A stretch of DNA of 55,377 nt from Chloroflexota bacterium (lineage in GTDB: Bacteria; Chloroflexota; Limnocylindria; Limnocylindrales; CSP1-4), in assembly GCA_003158295.1 (NCBI GenBank), contig PMIP01000067.1, forward strand, positions 9,437-64,813, given 5' to 3'. The notes under the pieces were generated by a model. The model saw nothing but the letters and a program-made list of their open reading frames with translations, was not told the DNA's origin and did no database searches. The position numbers and the translations under genes are program-made. Positions 16,270 through 24,569 of the stretch are shown here, piece after piece; positions within the stretch are counted from its first letter, which is position 1; each line of letters starts with the position of its first letter.

Positions 16270-17276
16270 GTGTGAGGCACCTCGACGGCAGTCCCGGACC
16301 TGGCGGATTCGTAGATCGCGTCGAGGATGCGCGCAGCCGCAAGGCCGTCGTTGCCGTTGCCCAGGGGTTGTCTGTGCTGCTTGATCGCCGTCGAGAACTC
16401 CTGCCATTCGCTTTGCCAGGACTGGTCTGGGCCTTCGAACGAAGTGGTCGTCTCGATCGGCGGTGAGGAATCCTCATTCCGCTTGGCGACGGTCAACTGC
16501 TCCGTTCCGTAGGAGCCGCCGAGTCCGTCGATTCGAAGGTAACCGGTCGTTCCGAGGACCTCGAAACGGAAGGCGTTCTTCCATTGAGTCCAACTCGTGT
16601 GGAACGACACGATGCCCCCGCTGCTGGCGCGCAGGAGCGCGAACGCGTTGTCCTCGACCGGTTGGATCGGCCAGTGAAATGTTCCGACGTAGCCCTGGGC
16701 TTGATCTATCTCCCCGATGAACCATCGCGTCAGATCCACGATGTGGACGCCCTGATCCAGGAGCTCGCCACCCCCCGAACGAGCCGGGTCGGCTCGCCAT
16801 TCTCGTTCGTACCCGGCCCTACCACCGTGCCCGTAGAGCGCTCGGATCGCGAAGACATCGCCTATCGAGCCCTGGCCCACCAGCTCGCGCGCAGCGGCGA
16901 TTGCAGGGTGATGGCGGTGGTTGAACCCGACCTTCAGCAGCCTGCCTGCGGTTTCGGCCGCCCGGACGATCGCCGCTGCTTCTGCTGCGTTCCGGCCCAA
17001 CGGCTTCTCGCAAAGGACGTGCTTGCCCGAGTCCAGGGCCGCGATCGAGGCTTCAGCGAGAAGATCGTTCGACGTGGAGACAACCACTACGTCCAGGTCG
17101 TCGCGCGAGACGACCTCTCTCCAGGACGCCGTCCATCTGGACCCCGTGGCCGCCGCGACCGCTGCCGCGCGATCCTCCGCGAGGTCTGCCACGACGATGA
17201 CTTCGTCGCCCGAGTCGAGCGCCACCTTGGCCCGGCGCGTACCGATGAGGCCGCACCCGATGATTCCGACCCTCAT
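16266..17276 (-). CDS. Gfo/Idh/MocA family oxidoreductase
   Basis: NAD(P)-dependent oxidoreductase, probably acting on a sugar or nucleotide sugar. The 336-residue protein has GCGLIG (7-12) in an N-terminal Rossmann fold, the diagnostic EKPLGRN at residue 90, and DQGVHIVDLTRWF in the substrate domain. It is the first gene of the heptose operon and overlaps hddC by four bases. The upstream 391-base region separates it from the divergent glycosyltransferase. The substrate is unknown. Together with the SDR and the Cys-less dehydrogenase, it supplies the redox chemistry needed to tailor a heptose. Confidence 0.87.
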   Translation of the reverse strand: MRVGIIGCGLIGTRRAKVALDSGDEVIVVADLAEDRAAAVAAATGSRWTASWREVVSRDDLDVVVVSTSNDLLAEASIAALDSGKHVLCEKPLGRNAAEAAAIVRAAETAGRLLKVGFNHRHHPAIAAARELVGQGSIGDVFAIRALYGHGGRAGYEREWRADPARSGGGELLDQGVHIVDLTRWFIGEIDQAQGYVGTFHWPIQPVEDNAFALLRASSGGIVSFHTSWTQWKNAFRFEVLGTTGYLRIDGLGGSYGTEQLTVAKRNEDSSPPIETTTSFEGPDQSWQSEWQEFSTAIKQHRQPLGNGNDGLAAARILDAIYESARSGTAVEVPHT

Positions 17277-17333
17277 GCTTCGCTTTCGCCAGGGGGCCGG
17301 AGGCGCCCGCGATTTCTGGCCCCTTGGTAGCTC

Positions 17334-17426
17334 GTCTCAATCTCCTCATGCGCGGCGCCGACGGGTGGCACGGCCCAGAATACACAGATATCCGACTACC
17401 ACGCACAGTGGTTGAGGCGCGAGGAG
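17334..17426 (+). repeat. 93-bp direct repeat element, copy A
   Basis: This segment starts GTCTCAATCTCCTCATGCGC and ends GGCGCGAGGAG. It matches copy B at 20159-20251 over the full 93 bases with three mismatches, in the same orientation. The ends are inverted (CTCCTC then GCGC at the left, GCGCGAGGAG at the right), with weaker nested inversions inside. It lies in the divergent intergenic region (17277-17667) between the heptose operon and the glycosyltransferase. It holds no convincing gene of its own. Confidence 0.9.
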
Positions 17427-17619
17427 ACCCGACCCGTTCGGCACCACCATCAAACCGCGGTCGACCCCATGCCGTCACGTCGAGGTCATAGAATGGGTGG
17501 CCTTCGACGCCATGTGGATCGCCTATCGTGAGCAGAAGGTTGGCGATGGGGCGTTCTGGCCGGCACCTTTCGCGGACGAGCGAGATACCAAGAGGTTGTA
17601 TGGGCTTACGGAGGGCTGA
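17415..17619 (+). pseudogene. Possible gene remnant in the 17277-17667 intergenic region
   Basis: A frame is open from just inside repeat copy A to a TGA at 17617. Its second half reads with a protein-like composition, for example VIEWVAFDAMWIAYREQK, then AFWPAPFADERD. That is unlike the Arg/Pro-rich shadow frames here. An ATG at 17512 would give only 35 residues and no ribosome site is evident. It may be the 3' stub of a lost gene or chance. I see no other gene or clear RNA in this 391-base gap. Confidence 0.25.
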
Positions 17620-17667
17620 ACGCCCTGAACGCTGGACTCGGCGTGGGACGCAGGTAGGGGTTGCCCA

Positions 17668-18804
17668 GTGCGGGTAGTCCATTTCGCACCAGCCGTAATC
17701 CCGACCCAAACCCATCTCTACAATGCCATCGCGAAGCTAGTCGATCTCCACGTCGTCTACCTGTCCGAGCCGACGGATCGACGCAAAGGTCAGCTGTGGA
17801 CCGGCTTTGACGATCAGTGGGGAACCGAGCCACGCTACCCCTACCAGTTCTCCGACACCCGATCCTTGAGCATCGGAGCCCTGGACTTGTTGGTGGCCGC
17901 GCCCCGCAGACTTGGCTCCGTGCTGGACGAACTCAAACCGAACGTCGTCTCCGTAACCGGCTGGGGCCTTTCGTCGATTTCGCCGATCCGCTGGGCGAGG
18001 AAACGTCACATCCCCACGGTCATGTACAACGAGAGCGGCAAGACCTCCGGACTCCTCCGTGACCCTCTGTCGAACGCGTACCGTCGTTGGATGTTGCGGG
18101 GCTGCGATGCGTACCTCACCGTAGGGTCGGCCGCAACGCAGTACGTAACGCAGCTCGGCGCGGCACCCGACCGATGCGTTGAATCCTGTCTTCCCGCGGC
18201 GGACGTTCGCCACGGCGACGAGGCAACGGTGCCCGAAGAGGAAGAAGGCAAGCTGCGGATCCTGTGGGTCGGACGACTGAACAAGCGAAAGCATCCGGAG
18301 GTCGCCGTTGAGGCCTTCGGCCGGATTGCCCGGCAGATAGATGGGGCCAGCCTGACCATTGTCGGGGCCGGACCGCTGGAGGCCAAAGTCCGGGCAGCCG
18401 CTGCTCGGGTCGGTGGGCCCATCGAGCTGTTGGGCCGCGTCGAGGGCGAGCGCCTGGCCGCGATCTATCGCAGGCACGACGTCCTGGTGGTTACCGCAGT
18501 CCGAGAAACCTGGGGTCTCGTGGTCAATGAGGCCCTGGCGCATGGGCTTTACGTCATTGCCTCCGACGGCGTCGGGTCCGCGAACTACCTCATTGAGGAA
18601 AGCACCGGACGAGTTGTCCCCGCCGGAGATGTCGAGGCCTTCGCCGAAGCTCTCCGCGGGTTCGCGACTACGCGGCACAGCCGGCCTCCCCGCCGCGCAG
18701 CCGTTGGTCGGATACGCTTGTGCACCGCAGAGGCGTTCGCGGAGAAGTACCTTCAGGTGTTCGACCTTGCGGTATCCAGACGGGCAGCCGTCGAGGGTGT
18801 CTGA
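17668..18804 (+). CDS. GT4-family glycosyltransferase
   Basis: Predicted retaining transferase adding a sugar to a lipid-linked glycan at the inner membrane face. The 378-residue GT-B protein has an N-terminal acceptor half, then the donor half with ILWVGRLNKRKHPEVAVEAF, TIVGAGPLEAKV and the E-x7-E motif in ETWGLVVNEAL. The GTG start has a weak AGGTAGGGG site. It is first in a three-gene cassette flanked by the 93-bp repeats and is followed after one base by an acetyltransferase. The sugar specificity cannot be read from sequence. Confidence 0.88.
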   Translation: MRVVHFAPAVIPTQTHLYNAIAKLVDLHVVYLSEPTDRRKGQLWTGFDDQWGTEPRYPYQFSDTRSLSIGALDLLVAAPRRLGSVLDELKPNVVSVTGWGLSSISPIRWARKRHIPTVMYNESGKTSGLLRDPLSNAYRRWMLRGCDAYLTVGSAATQYVTQLGAAPDRCVESCLPAADVRHGDEATVPEEEEGKLRILWVGRLNKRKHPEVAVEAFGRIARQIDGASLTIVGAGPLEAKVRAAAARVGGPIELLGRVEGERLAAIYRRHDVLVVTAVRETWGLVVNEALAHGLYVIASDGVGSANYLIEESTGRVVPAGDVEAFAEALRGFATTRHSRPPRRAAVGRIRLCTAEAFAEKYLQVFDLAVSRRAAVEGV

Positions 18805-18805
18805 C

Positions 18806-19342
18806 GTGGAGCGACCGGATCAGCCTGATCGGCCCGACCGGCCGGTCTCGGGCCCTGCCTCACTGCTGCGGCAGTTCATTCGGAGCGTGCGGCTCATTCG
18901 ATGGCGACTGCGCCTGGGCAAACGCCTGGAACTCGGTCGCAACGTGACGATCGGCCCCGCGGCGGTGCTCGTCCCGCCGAGGCGGCTGGCAATCCGGGAC
19001 AACGTGGGGATCGCGCGTGGCTTCCATGTGGAGGTGGACCTGGAGATCGGCCCCGATGTGCTCATATCGAGCCAGGTGGCGGTCGTGGGCAAGGACCACC
19101 GGTTTGACGATCCGACGCGCACCGTCTACTGGGCAGGACGCCTGCCCGCTTCTCCGGTTGTCCTCGAGGGAGACAACCTGATCGGGTTCGGAACCATCAT
19201 CGTTGGGCCATGCCGGATCGGAAGGGGCTGCATCGTCGGTGCCGGCTCCGTTGTTACCGGTGATCTGCCGCCGGATTCGATATGCGTCGGCGTCCCGGCT
19301 CGGGCGATCCGGCCGAGATACCCGGTCAGTCCGGATCGATGA
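18806..19342 (+). CDS. Hexapeptide-repeat (LbH) acyltransferase
   Basis: Likely O-acetylates a glycan residue made by the preceding transferase. The 178-residue protein has a charged N-terminus, then left-handed beta-helix coils (LGRNVTIGPAAVL to IGRGCIVGAGSVVTGDLP). A probable catalytic histidine lies in VVGKDHRFDDP, and the end is GVPARAIRPR. The GTG start lies one base after the upstream stop; another in-frame GTG nine bases earlier is possible. The cassette position suggests it modifies the same sugar as the GT4. Confidence 0.85.
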   Translation: MERPDQPDRPDRPVSGPASLLRQFIRSVRLIRWRLRLGKRLELGRNVTIGPAAVLVPPRRLAIRDNVGIARGFHVEVDLEIGPDVLISSQVAVVGKDHRFDDPTRTVYWAGRLPASPVVLEGDNLIGFGTIIVGPCRIGRGCIVGAGSVVTGDLPPDSICVGVPARAIRPRYPVSPDR

Positions 19343-19453
19343 GATCCGCTGCCATCGCTGAATCTGCATCGCGCTGACTGGGCGGTGGCGCGGAGGCGCT
19401 TCCCAGTCTGGCCCCGCCCGAGAGGTCGGTTCCCCTGGCGTTCCGATCGATGG

Positions 19454-20134
19454 CTACGGCCTGTCCGCACTCCACGAGACACCCTGCCGTATCTCTTTCG
19501 CAGGAACGCCGGCCAGGATTACGTTCGCGTGATAGGTGCCACGGGTGACTATGGATCCGGCCGCGACGATGGAGTCTCTGGCGATTCGTGCCCCCTTCAT
19601 CAACAGCACTCGACTGCCGATCCAGACATGATCGCCCACCACTACCTCACTGTCCCGGTTCAGGACCGCCCCTCCATCATCGATGATGCAGTGCCAGTCG
19701 GTGTCCATTACCTGCACATCCCACGAGACCAGGACATCGTTGCCGAAGGTGATTGCCTTGCGACAGACGATCGCGGACTCAGCGGCGATGAGGAACCTCT
19801 CTCCGAAAGTCAGGACGCCACCGGAATCGACGGAGATCCTTGTCCCGTGGCCCAAGCCGGTGCGACCCTGGAAGACAACATCCCCTTCGACATGCCAGAC
19901 GCTCCGCACGCGCTGGCGATCGAAGATCCCGACCTCACCAAACCCCAGACTGATCATTCCAAACCGGCATCCGGCGGGGATCCGCACCGTGCCATGAAGG
20001 CTCTCGAGATAGACCCTGTGGCACACCACGACAGGAAGCAGTAGCGCTTGGGAGAGCGGGAAGTACTTGAAGTTGAACCTCAGTGTCTTCGGCAGGCTGC
20101 GGAGTAGCAGCCACGCTTTGCCCGGCCGCATCAC
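19454..20134 (-). CDS. Hexapeptide-repeat (LbH) acyltransferase
   Basis: Second predicted O-acetyltransferase of the cassette, on the opposite strand. The 226-residue protein has a basic, partly hydrophobic N-terminus (FPLSQALLLPVVVCH), then LbH coils with VMDTDWHCIIDD holding the likely catalytic His. It ends with ILAGVPAKEIRQG. Its start is a GTG at 20134 or the adjacent ATG at 20131; GGAGG lies five or eight bases upstream respectively. Repeat copy B starts 24 bases upstream of it. It converges on the other acetyltransferase gene. Confidence 0.86.
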   Translation of the reverse strand: MMRPGKAWLLLRSLPKTLRFNFKYFPLSQALLLPVVVCHRVYLESLHGTVRIPAGCRFGMISLGFGEVGIFDRQRVRSVWHVEGDVVFQGRTGLGHGTRISVDSGGVLTFGERFLIAAESAIVCRKAITFGNDVLVSWDVQVMDTDWHCIIDDGGAVLNRDSEVVVGDHVWIGSRVLLMKGARIARDSIVAAGSIVTRGTYHANVILAGVPAKEIRQGVSWSADRP

Positions 20135-20158
20135 GCTGCCCTCCAGAGGACCGCCACT

Positions 20159-20251
20159 GTCTCAATCTCCTCATGCGCGGCGCCGACGGGTGGCACGGCC
20201 CAGAATACACAGATAGCCGACTACCACGCACGGCGGTTGAGGCGCGAGGAG
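20159..20251 (+). repeat. 93-bp direct repeat element, copy B
   Basis: Same length and orientation as copy A (17334-17426), with three substitutions: one in GATAGCCGAC and two in CACGGCGGTTG. Nested complementary blocks are visible: CTCCTC/GAGGAG at the ends, GTGG/CCAC further in and CGGC/GCCG around a 16-base loop. The substitutions weaken the inner stems of copy A rather than compensating. It lies between the acetyltransferase start and the SGNH lipoprotein stop. Confidence 0.9.
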
Positions 20252-20287
20252 GTCGTTCGCCACTCACCTCTCTCGCGCCCGTGCTAC

Positions 20288-21025
20288 CTAACTGCCTCGC
20301 GACAGCCTGACCTGGACCGCTCCTGCGATGATCGCCGCCCCGGCGTTCGTCGGGTGAGAATCGTCGCAAGAGTATCCTGGAATCCAATCGCCACCCGGTC
20401 CTGCGAGCAACGGCCAGATGTCGATCAGCCGCGCTCCGTGTGCAGCGGCCAGGCCACGCAGGGCAGCGTTGTATGCCTCCACAGGCGCGGCATGGCCGGC
20501 CCACCAAGGTGGGATGGTCAGCAGCCATGCAGTCGCCCCGGCAGCCTCGATCTGGCCGATCGTGCTTCCCAGGTTGGCGAGGGAATCCTGCAAGGGGACG
20601 TCGTGATAGGTGTAGTCCTGATAGAGGTCGTTCACGCCGCCGAGGATCGTGACATCGGTGGGGTGGTAGGCCAGGACATCAGGCGATAGCCGGGCCAGCA
20701 TCTGCGCAGTGGTGTTGCCCGCAACACCAGCGTTGTGAAAGTCCGCCAATGGAAGCGTCAGGAACGTCGTCCAGCTCCGGCCGCAGGGGTTACCGAACTG
20801 ACCGCCAGACGGCGCCGTGATCGAGTCTCCGAGCGCGACGAGGCGCATCTGAGTCGGCGATGACGGCGAATGGGCGGCCTGCTCCGGGCTGGATGTCGGC
20901 TTCGGTGCCGCGGTCGGAACTGGGCTCGGGCTGGCGGTTGCAGGGGTCGCCGGCTGGTTGCAGCCGACCAGCCCCAAAGCCAGTGCGAGGATCAGGAGTC
21001 TTCGCATCTTCCTCGTGTCGTTCAC
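20288..21025 (-). CDS. SGNH/GDSL-hydrolase lipoprotein
   Basis: Predicted surface esterase, possibly removing or transferring O-acetyl groups on the extracellular glycan. The 245-residue protein has a lipoprotein signal peptide with lipobox LVGC (Cys22), then a Pro/Ser/Thr linker. The SGNH domain has Ser68 in ALGDSIT, Gly100 in HNAGVAGN, Asn132 in GGVND and the Asp221-x-x-His224 pair in DDSHP. Two acetyltransferase genes lie immediately upstream on the minus strand and in the cassette, which supports an acetyl-related role. Confidence 0.87.
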   Translation of the reverse strand: MNDTRKMRRLLILALALGLVGCNQPATPATASPSPVPTAAPKPTSSPEQAAHSPSSPTQMRLVALGDSITAPSGGQFGNPCGRSWTTFLTLPLADFHNAGVAGNTTAQMLARLSPDVLAYHPTDVTILGGVNDLYQDYTYHDVPLQDSLANLGSTIGQIEAAGATAWLLTIPPWWAGHAAPVEAYNAALRGLAAAHGARLIDIWPLLAGPGGDWIPGYSCDDSHPTNAGAAIIAGAVQVRLSRGS

Positions 21026-21097
21026 GGGAGAACATGGAACGTGGGACCAGCGCCCCTGCCAGCCTACCTGTCCCTGCCGTCTGCGATCGGCCCCGGC

Positions 21098-21964
21098 CTA
21101 CTCGTCGCCGGACGGCATCCATCGCCGGAGTTGTGCCACCTGCCGGAAGGCTATGCGTGCCGCTGAGGGACGATCGAGGTTCAGGATGTCGCTTCCGCGA
21201 GCCGCTTCGCGGACCTTCGCAAGGCCGGCAATCCTGAGGCCCAGCTTCAGCAGCTTGGGCTTGATTCTGGATTTCGTCGGCTCGGGCAACCCGTATCTCT
21301 CGGAGATGATGGCGCCGTCTTTTAGGGCGAGATCGAGCCGCGTGTAGGACTTCCGCATCGAATGGTGACGGTCGATGGCCAGGATCTCGTCCAAGCGGCG
21401 GAAGACGGTGATGTCCGCCAGGTGAAGCCAAAGCTCCAGATCCATCCTGTAGTCGCATTCTGGATCCACGAAGAATGGACGGGAGATCAGCGACCGTCTG
21501 ACGAAGACAGTCGGCTGCCAGATGAAGTTGAACGCCCGGAGGCGCGATCGTGTGAACGGTGGTGCCCACATCACGTAGAGAAGCTCGCCGGCGCCGTTGA
21601 CGAGGGCGGCGTGGCCATAGACAACCCCGACCTCGGGGTGGCTTTCGAAGACATCCACGACATGCTGGACGACGTCGCTCGAGAAGTAGGCATCGTCGGA
21701 GTTGAGCCAGCCGATGATTTCACCGGTTGATCGAACGAAGGCCTTGTTGATGGCGTCTGACTGTCCCTCGTCGGGCGTCGACTCCCACACGACCACCGGC
21801 GAGGCCGATGCCAGGATCTCCACTGATCCGTCAGTCGACCCACCGTCCATGACCACGTGCTCGATGGCCGGGTATGACTGCGCTGCCACCGAGCGCAGGT
21901 TGTCCGCCAGCCACCGTCCCTGGTTGTAGGAAGGGGTGAGGATCGAAACCAGAGGCGCTGTCAT
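21098..21964 (-). CDS. GT2-family glycosyltransferase
   Basis: Predicted inverting transferase with a GT-A fold. The 288-residue protein has VSILTPSYNQGRW, DGGSTDGS and the nucleotide/metal motif GWLNSDDAYF (Asp-Asp around residue 98). A DYRMDLELWLHL helix follows, then a basic amphipathic C-terminus. The ATG at 21964 is chosen because the family motif begins seven residues later; the extra upstream frame is not conserved-looking. It resembles the GT2 proteins at 45193 and 46975 in length and motif order, suggesting paralogues in this locus. Confidence 0.87.
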   Translation of the reverse strand: MTAPLVSILTPSYNQGRWLADNLRSVAAQSYPAIEHVVMDGGSTDGSVEILASASPVVVWESTPDEGQSDAINKAFVRSTGEIIGWLNSDDAYFSSDVVQHVVDVFESHPEVGVVYGHAALVNGAGELLYVMWAPPFTRSRLRAFNFIWQPTVFVRRSLISRPFFVDPECDYRMDLELWLHLADITVFRRLDEILAIDRHHSMRKSYTRLDLALKDGAIISERYGLPEPTKSRIKPKLLKLGLRIAGLAKVREAARGSDILNLDRPSAARIAFRQVAQLRRWMPSGDE

Positions 21965-22111
21965 GTCAGCGCACGATCTCGTCGACGGAGAAGAGGTGAT
22001 TCCAGGCATGAAGCCGGGCAGTGGAGCGCTTTCCACGCCCGATGGGTGGCCTTGTGAGGCATGTCCGGACCGGCAGCGACATCGCTACGTGGACCGAATG
22101 TCTCGGGAGTC

Positions 22112-23485
22112 TCATCTACTGATCGGCTCCCTTCCGGGCACCCTCGGGGGGGCGGACGTCTGAGCAGGAGGTGCGTCCGGGCCACCCGTTCCGATCTCTC
22201 GAAGCGCACGTCGTGTGTAGAAAGCGGCAACGACTACGTTGGCCCCGTCGCGGGACATGGATGCCACTGCGGCGCCTACGGCGCCAAGCCACCAATCCAG
22301 CGAGCAGTGGAGAAGGATGCTCACGCAGAAGGCTGCGGCGAAGGCTCGGGTCGTGTCCATGCCATGATCGAGGGCAATCAGGACCCCTATGAGCGGAGCG
22401 CCGAGCACCGAAAGGAGCATGGACCACATGAGGATCCGGGTGGGCGTGGCCGAGTCGGCGTACGAGGAGCCAAGAAGGAGCGAGATGACCTGAGGCATCA
22501 GCACGAACAGTACTACTGAACCTGGTATGCCCAAGACGGCTCCACCGATCCAGAGCTTGCGCATGAGATCAGCCAGATGCTGTGCTGAATCGCGCCCGGC
22601 GGCGTACCGCGCCATCATCGGGATGGCGACCAATGACAGCGAACCCGGCAGCAGATAGAGGGCGTCCTGTATTCGCGAGGCAGGAGCGTACGCGGCGAAC
22701 TGATTGGTTGAGGTCAGCGCGGCGACGATCACTACATCGAGACGGTTGTAAGCGACGCTCAGCACGCTATTGCTGGCGTAGGGCAAGGCCCGTCTGATGG
22801 TGATCCGAGAAGGGTCCCAGTCTCCGACACGCGAGTACGATGCCCACGGCCGCAGCATGACGAAACCTAGCCCTGTCGTCACGGCTTCACCCGCGGCAGT
22901 CGCCAGAGCGAGGATTACCAAGGCTTCTTGGGCACTCGTGACCACGAAAGCTACCGCAACCAGACCAGTGGTCGTCCATCGCCCGGCCGCCGATGCGAGC
23001 GTAGCGTCCCGGAAGGCCGAACGCGCCCTGAGGGCGGCGAGCACCGGCACCTGGATCGATGCGAGGACAGAGCCTGCGGAAAACACGATCAGCACGGTCG
23101 CGTCGACGGGTAGCGACCTGGCCAGGATCGCGTAGCCAAGGGCGAGAACGATCGCCCAAATCGGCAGTGTGGGCAGACGCAAGGTCAGCGCCCGGCCCAG
23201 AGCTTGCATGGCGGGGGCCGAGTTCTTGGCAACTTCAACGCTCACCAGCGTGGAGACGCCCGCGTCCCAGAAGGCGGATCCGAGCAGGGATGTGGCCAAT
23301 ACCCCTATGTAGAGACCGAACTCGGTGGGCACCAACTGCCTTGCGGCGAGGAGATTCAGCAACAGCACCGCTACTTTGGAGGCACCATCGCCTCCAAGCG
23401 TCCACGCGAGAGAAGCGCGGAGCCGGCGAGGGGACGGAATGCTCGCCTCGCTTGCCGCGACCGGTGCGGCCCGGTCGTCACCCAC
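22112..23485 (-). CDS. Oligosaccharide flippase (Wzx/MOP family)
   Basis: Predicted to move lipid-linked oligosaccharide across the membrane. The 457-residue protein is almost entirely hydrophobic, with about 12-14 membrane segments. The N-terminal pattern (LAWTLGGDGASKVAVLLLN, then LVPTEFGLYIG) is typical of polysaccharide-biosynthesis flippases. The GTG start overlaps the FkbM methyltransferase by eight bases. This is the first of three flippases in the window. Confidence 0.85.
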   Translation of the reverse strand: MGDDRAAPVAASEASIPSPRRLRASLAWTLGGDGASKVAVLLLNLLAARQLVPTEFGLYIGVLATSLLGSAFWDAGVSTLVSVEVAKNSAPAMQALGRALTLRLPTLPIWAIVLALGYAILARSLPVDATVLIVFSAGSVLASIQVPVLAALRARSAFRDATLASAAGRWTTTGLVAVAFVVTSAQEALVILALATAAGEAVTTGLGFVMLRPWASYSRVGDWDPSRITIRRALPYASNSVLSVAYNRLDVVIVAALTSTNQFAAYAPASRIQDALYLLPGSLSLVAIPMMARYAAGRDSAQHLADLMRKLWIGGAVLGIPGSVVLFVLMPQVISLLLGSSYADSATPTRILMWSMLLSVLGAPLIGVLIALDHGMDTTRAFAAAFCVSILLHCSLDWWLGAVGAAVASMSRDGANVVVAAFYTRRALREIGTGGPDAPPAQTSAPPRVPGREPISR

Positions 23486-24218
23486 GGAAGAAGACGCCGT
23501 CGACCTGAAGGAGCCGCCCTGTCACTGGGTGTGCGAAGCCTGGCTCAAGGCTCATCAGGGAGAAGCCGTGCTCTTTCGCCCAGGCCACGATGTCCGTCCA
23601 TAGTGGCGCGCCATCGTAGAGGGGAATCAGGGACATCTCGGCCTGGATGCCGACGATTCGATCGATAACACCTGTAGTGCCGGCCAGGGCATGGAGCTCG
23701 TAGCCCTGCACGTCGAGTTTGAGAAACGGCACATCGTCCGCTCCCACGTAGTCCCCAAAGACGCTGTCCAGACGACGCACCGTGATGGACTCTTCCCTAA
23801 CGAACGAGGATGCCGCTGCGGCCTCGACGTGTGCCGGCAGAATCGGGAGGAGGGAACTGCTTGCGGAGTTTACGGATACGTTGATCGCCGTCGTAGTGTC
23901 GGTTTCGCCAAGAGCCAGCTGGGCGACGTCCCAGTTCCGGTCTGATCGGGCCGCAGACTCGAGCTTCGCAAAAGGTGCGGCTATGGGTTCGAATGACACG
24001 ATCCGCCCTTTGTAGCGGGCCAGGCGTAGCTCGCGGCCGTACTGTCCTTCGTTCGCGCCAACGTCCAGCACGACTGTCACACCGTAATGGCGGAGCAGCC
24101 GCATACGCTGACCGAGCGGATGCTGTAGCCCCGTCCATCGGATGAGATCCCAGCCGCGTCCCCTCAGCAGGTCACGCGCACGCGCTACCCCGGCGCGCCT
24201 TGCACTGATCGCCTTCAC
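23478..24218 (-). CDS. FkbM-family methyltransferase
   Basis: SAM-dependent methyltransferase, probably O-methylating a sugar in the glycan. The 246-residue protein has VVLDVGANEGQYGRELR (SAM loop), FEPIAAPFAKLE and the FkbM signature FLKLDVQGYELHAL. The GTG start has no strong ribosome site. It overlaps the downstream flippase and follows a 96-residue orphan ORF. The methylated position and sugar are unknown. Confidence 0.87.
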   Translation of the reverse strand: MKAISARRAGVARARDLLRGRGWDLIRWTGLQHPLGQRMRLLRHYGVTVVLDVGANEGQYGRELRLARYKGRIVSFEPIAAPFAKLESAARSDRNWDVAQLALGETDTTTAINVSVNSASSSLLPILPAHVEAAAASSFVREESITVRRLDSVFGDYVGADDVPFLKLDVQGYELHALAGTTGVIDRIVGIQAEMSLIPLYDGAPLWTDIVAWAKEHGFSLMSLEPGFAHPVTGRLLQVDGVFFRG

Positions 24219-24278
24219 AGCCGATCCCTCCGAGTGGTCAACCTACGGTGTCTCAAGTCGGAATTCGCGAGTTGGGCA

Positions 24279-24569
24279 CTACGGTAACCCGCTCAGCTTG
24301 TCGCACACAACGACGACATACGCGAAGCCAGTGCTGCCATCGGATCGCGGAACCTGGTTGCGACGCAGGACGGGGAGTAAGGCCTCCGCGATCCGCCCTC
24401 GGCCCAGGATTGGGTTCGTTACCTGCCTGATTGCCTGACCGTAGATTGACATCGCTCGACACCGAGAGCTGACCAACTCCAGAAGCTCGATCTTCGCCGG
24501 CTCGTCGAAATCCGCCGTGCGGCCGACGTTGGCGCCGTTGCGGTCCATTTCATGTGAGCGGCTAGTCAT
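24279..24569 (-). CDS. Small ORF coupled to a GT2 gene, possible truncated methyltransferase
   Basis: The 96-residue frame starts with an ATG that overlaps the stop of the upstream GT2 gene (ATGA), as real operon genes here do. The C-terminal half (LGRGRIAEALLPVLRRN, then STGFAYVVVVCDK) has ordinary protein composition. Its end resembles the last strand of class I methyltransferases, but no SAM loop is present. I do not recognise a family. A 3' remnant of a larger gene or a small coupled protein are both possible. The stretch 24219-24278 between it and the FkbM gene holds nothing visible. Confidence 0.4.
   Translation of the reverse strand: MTSRSHEMDRNGANVGRTADFDEPAKIELLELVSSRCRAMSIYGQAIRQVTNPILGRGRIAEALLPVLRRNQVPRSDGSTGFAYVVVVCDKLSGLP

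Noticed and set aside
17334..20251. 93-bp repeats as ends of an insertion sequence
   Set aside because: They are direct, not inverted, relative to each other, and no transposase or integrase gene lies between them.
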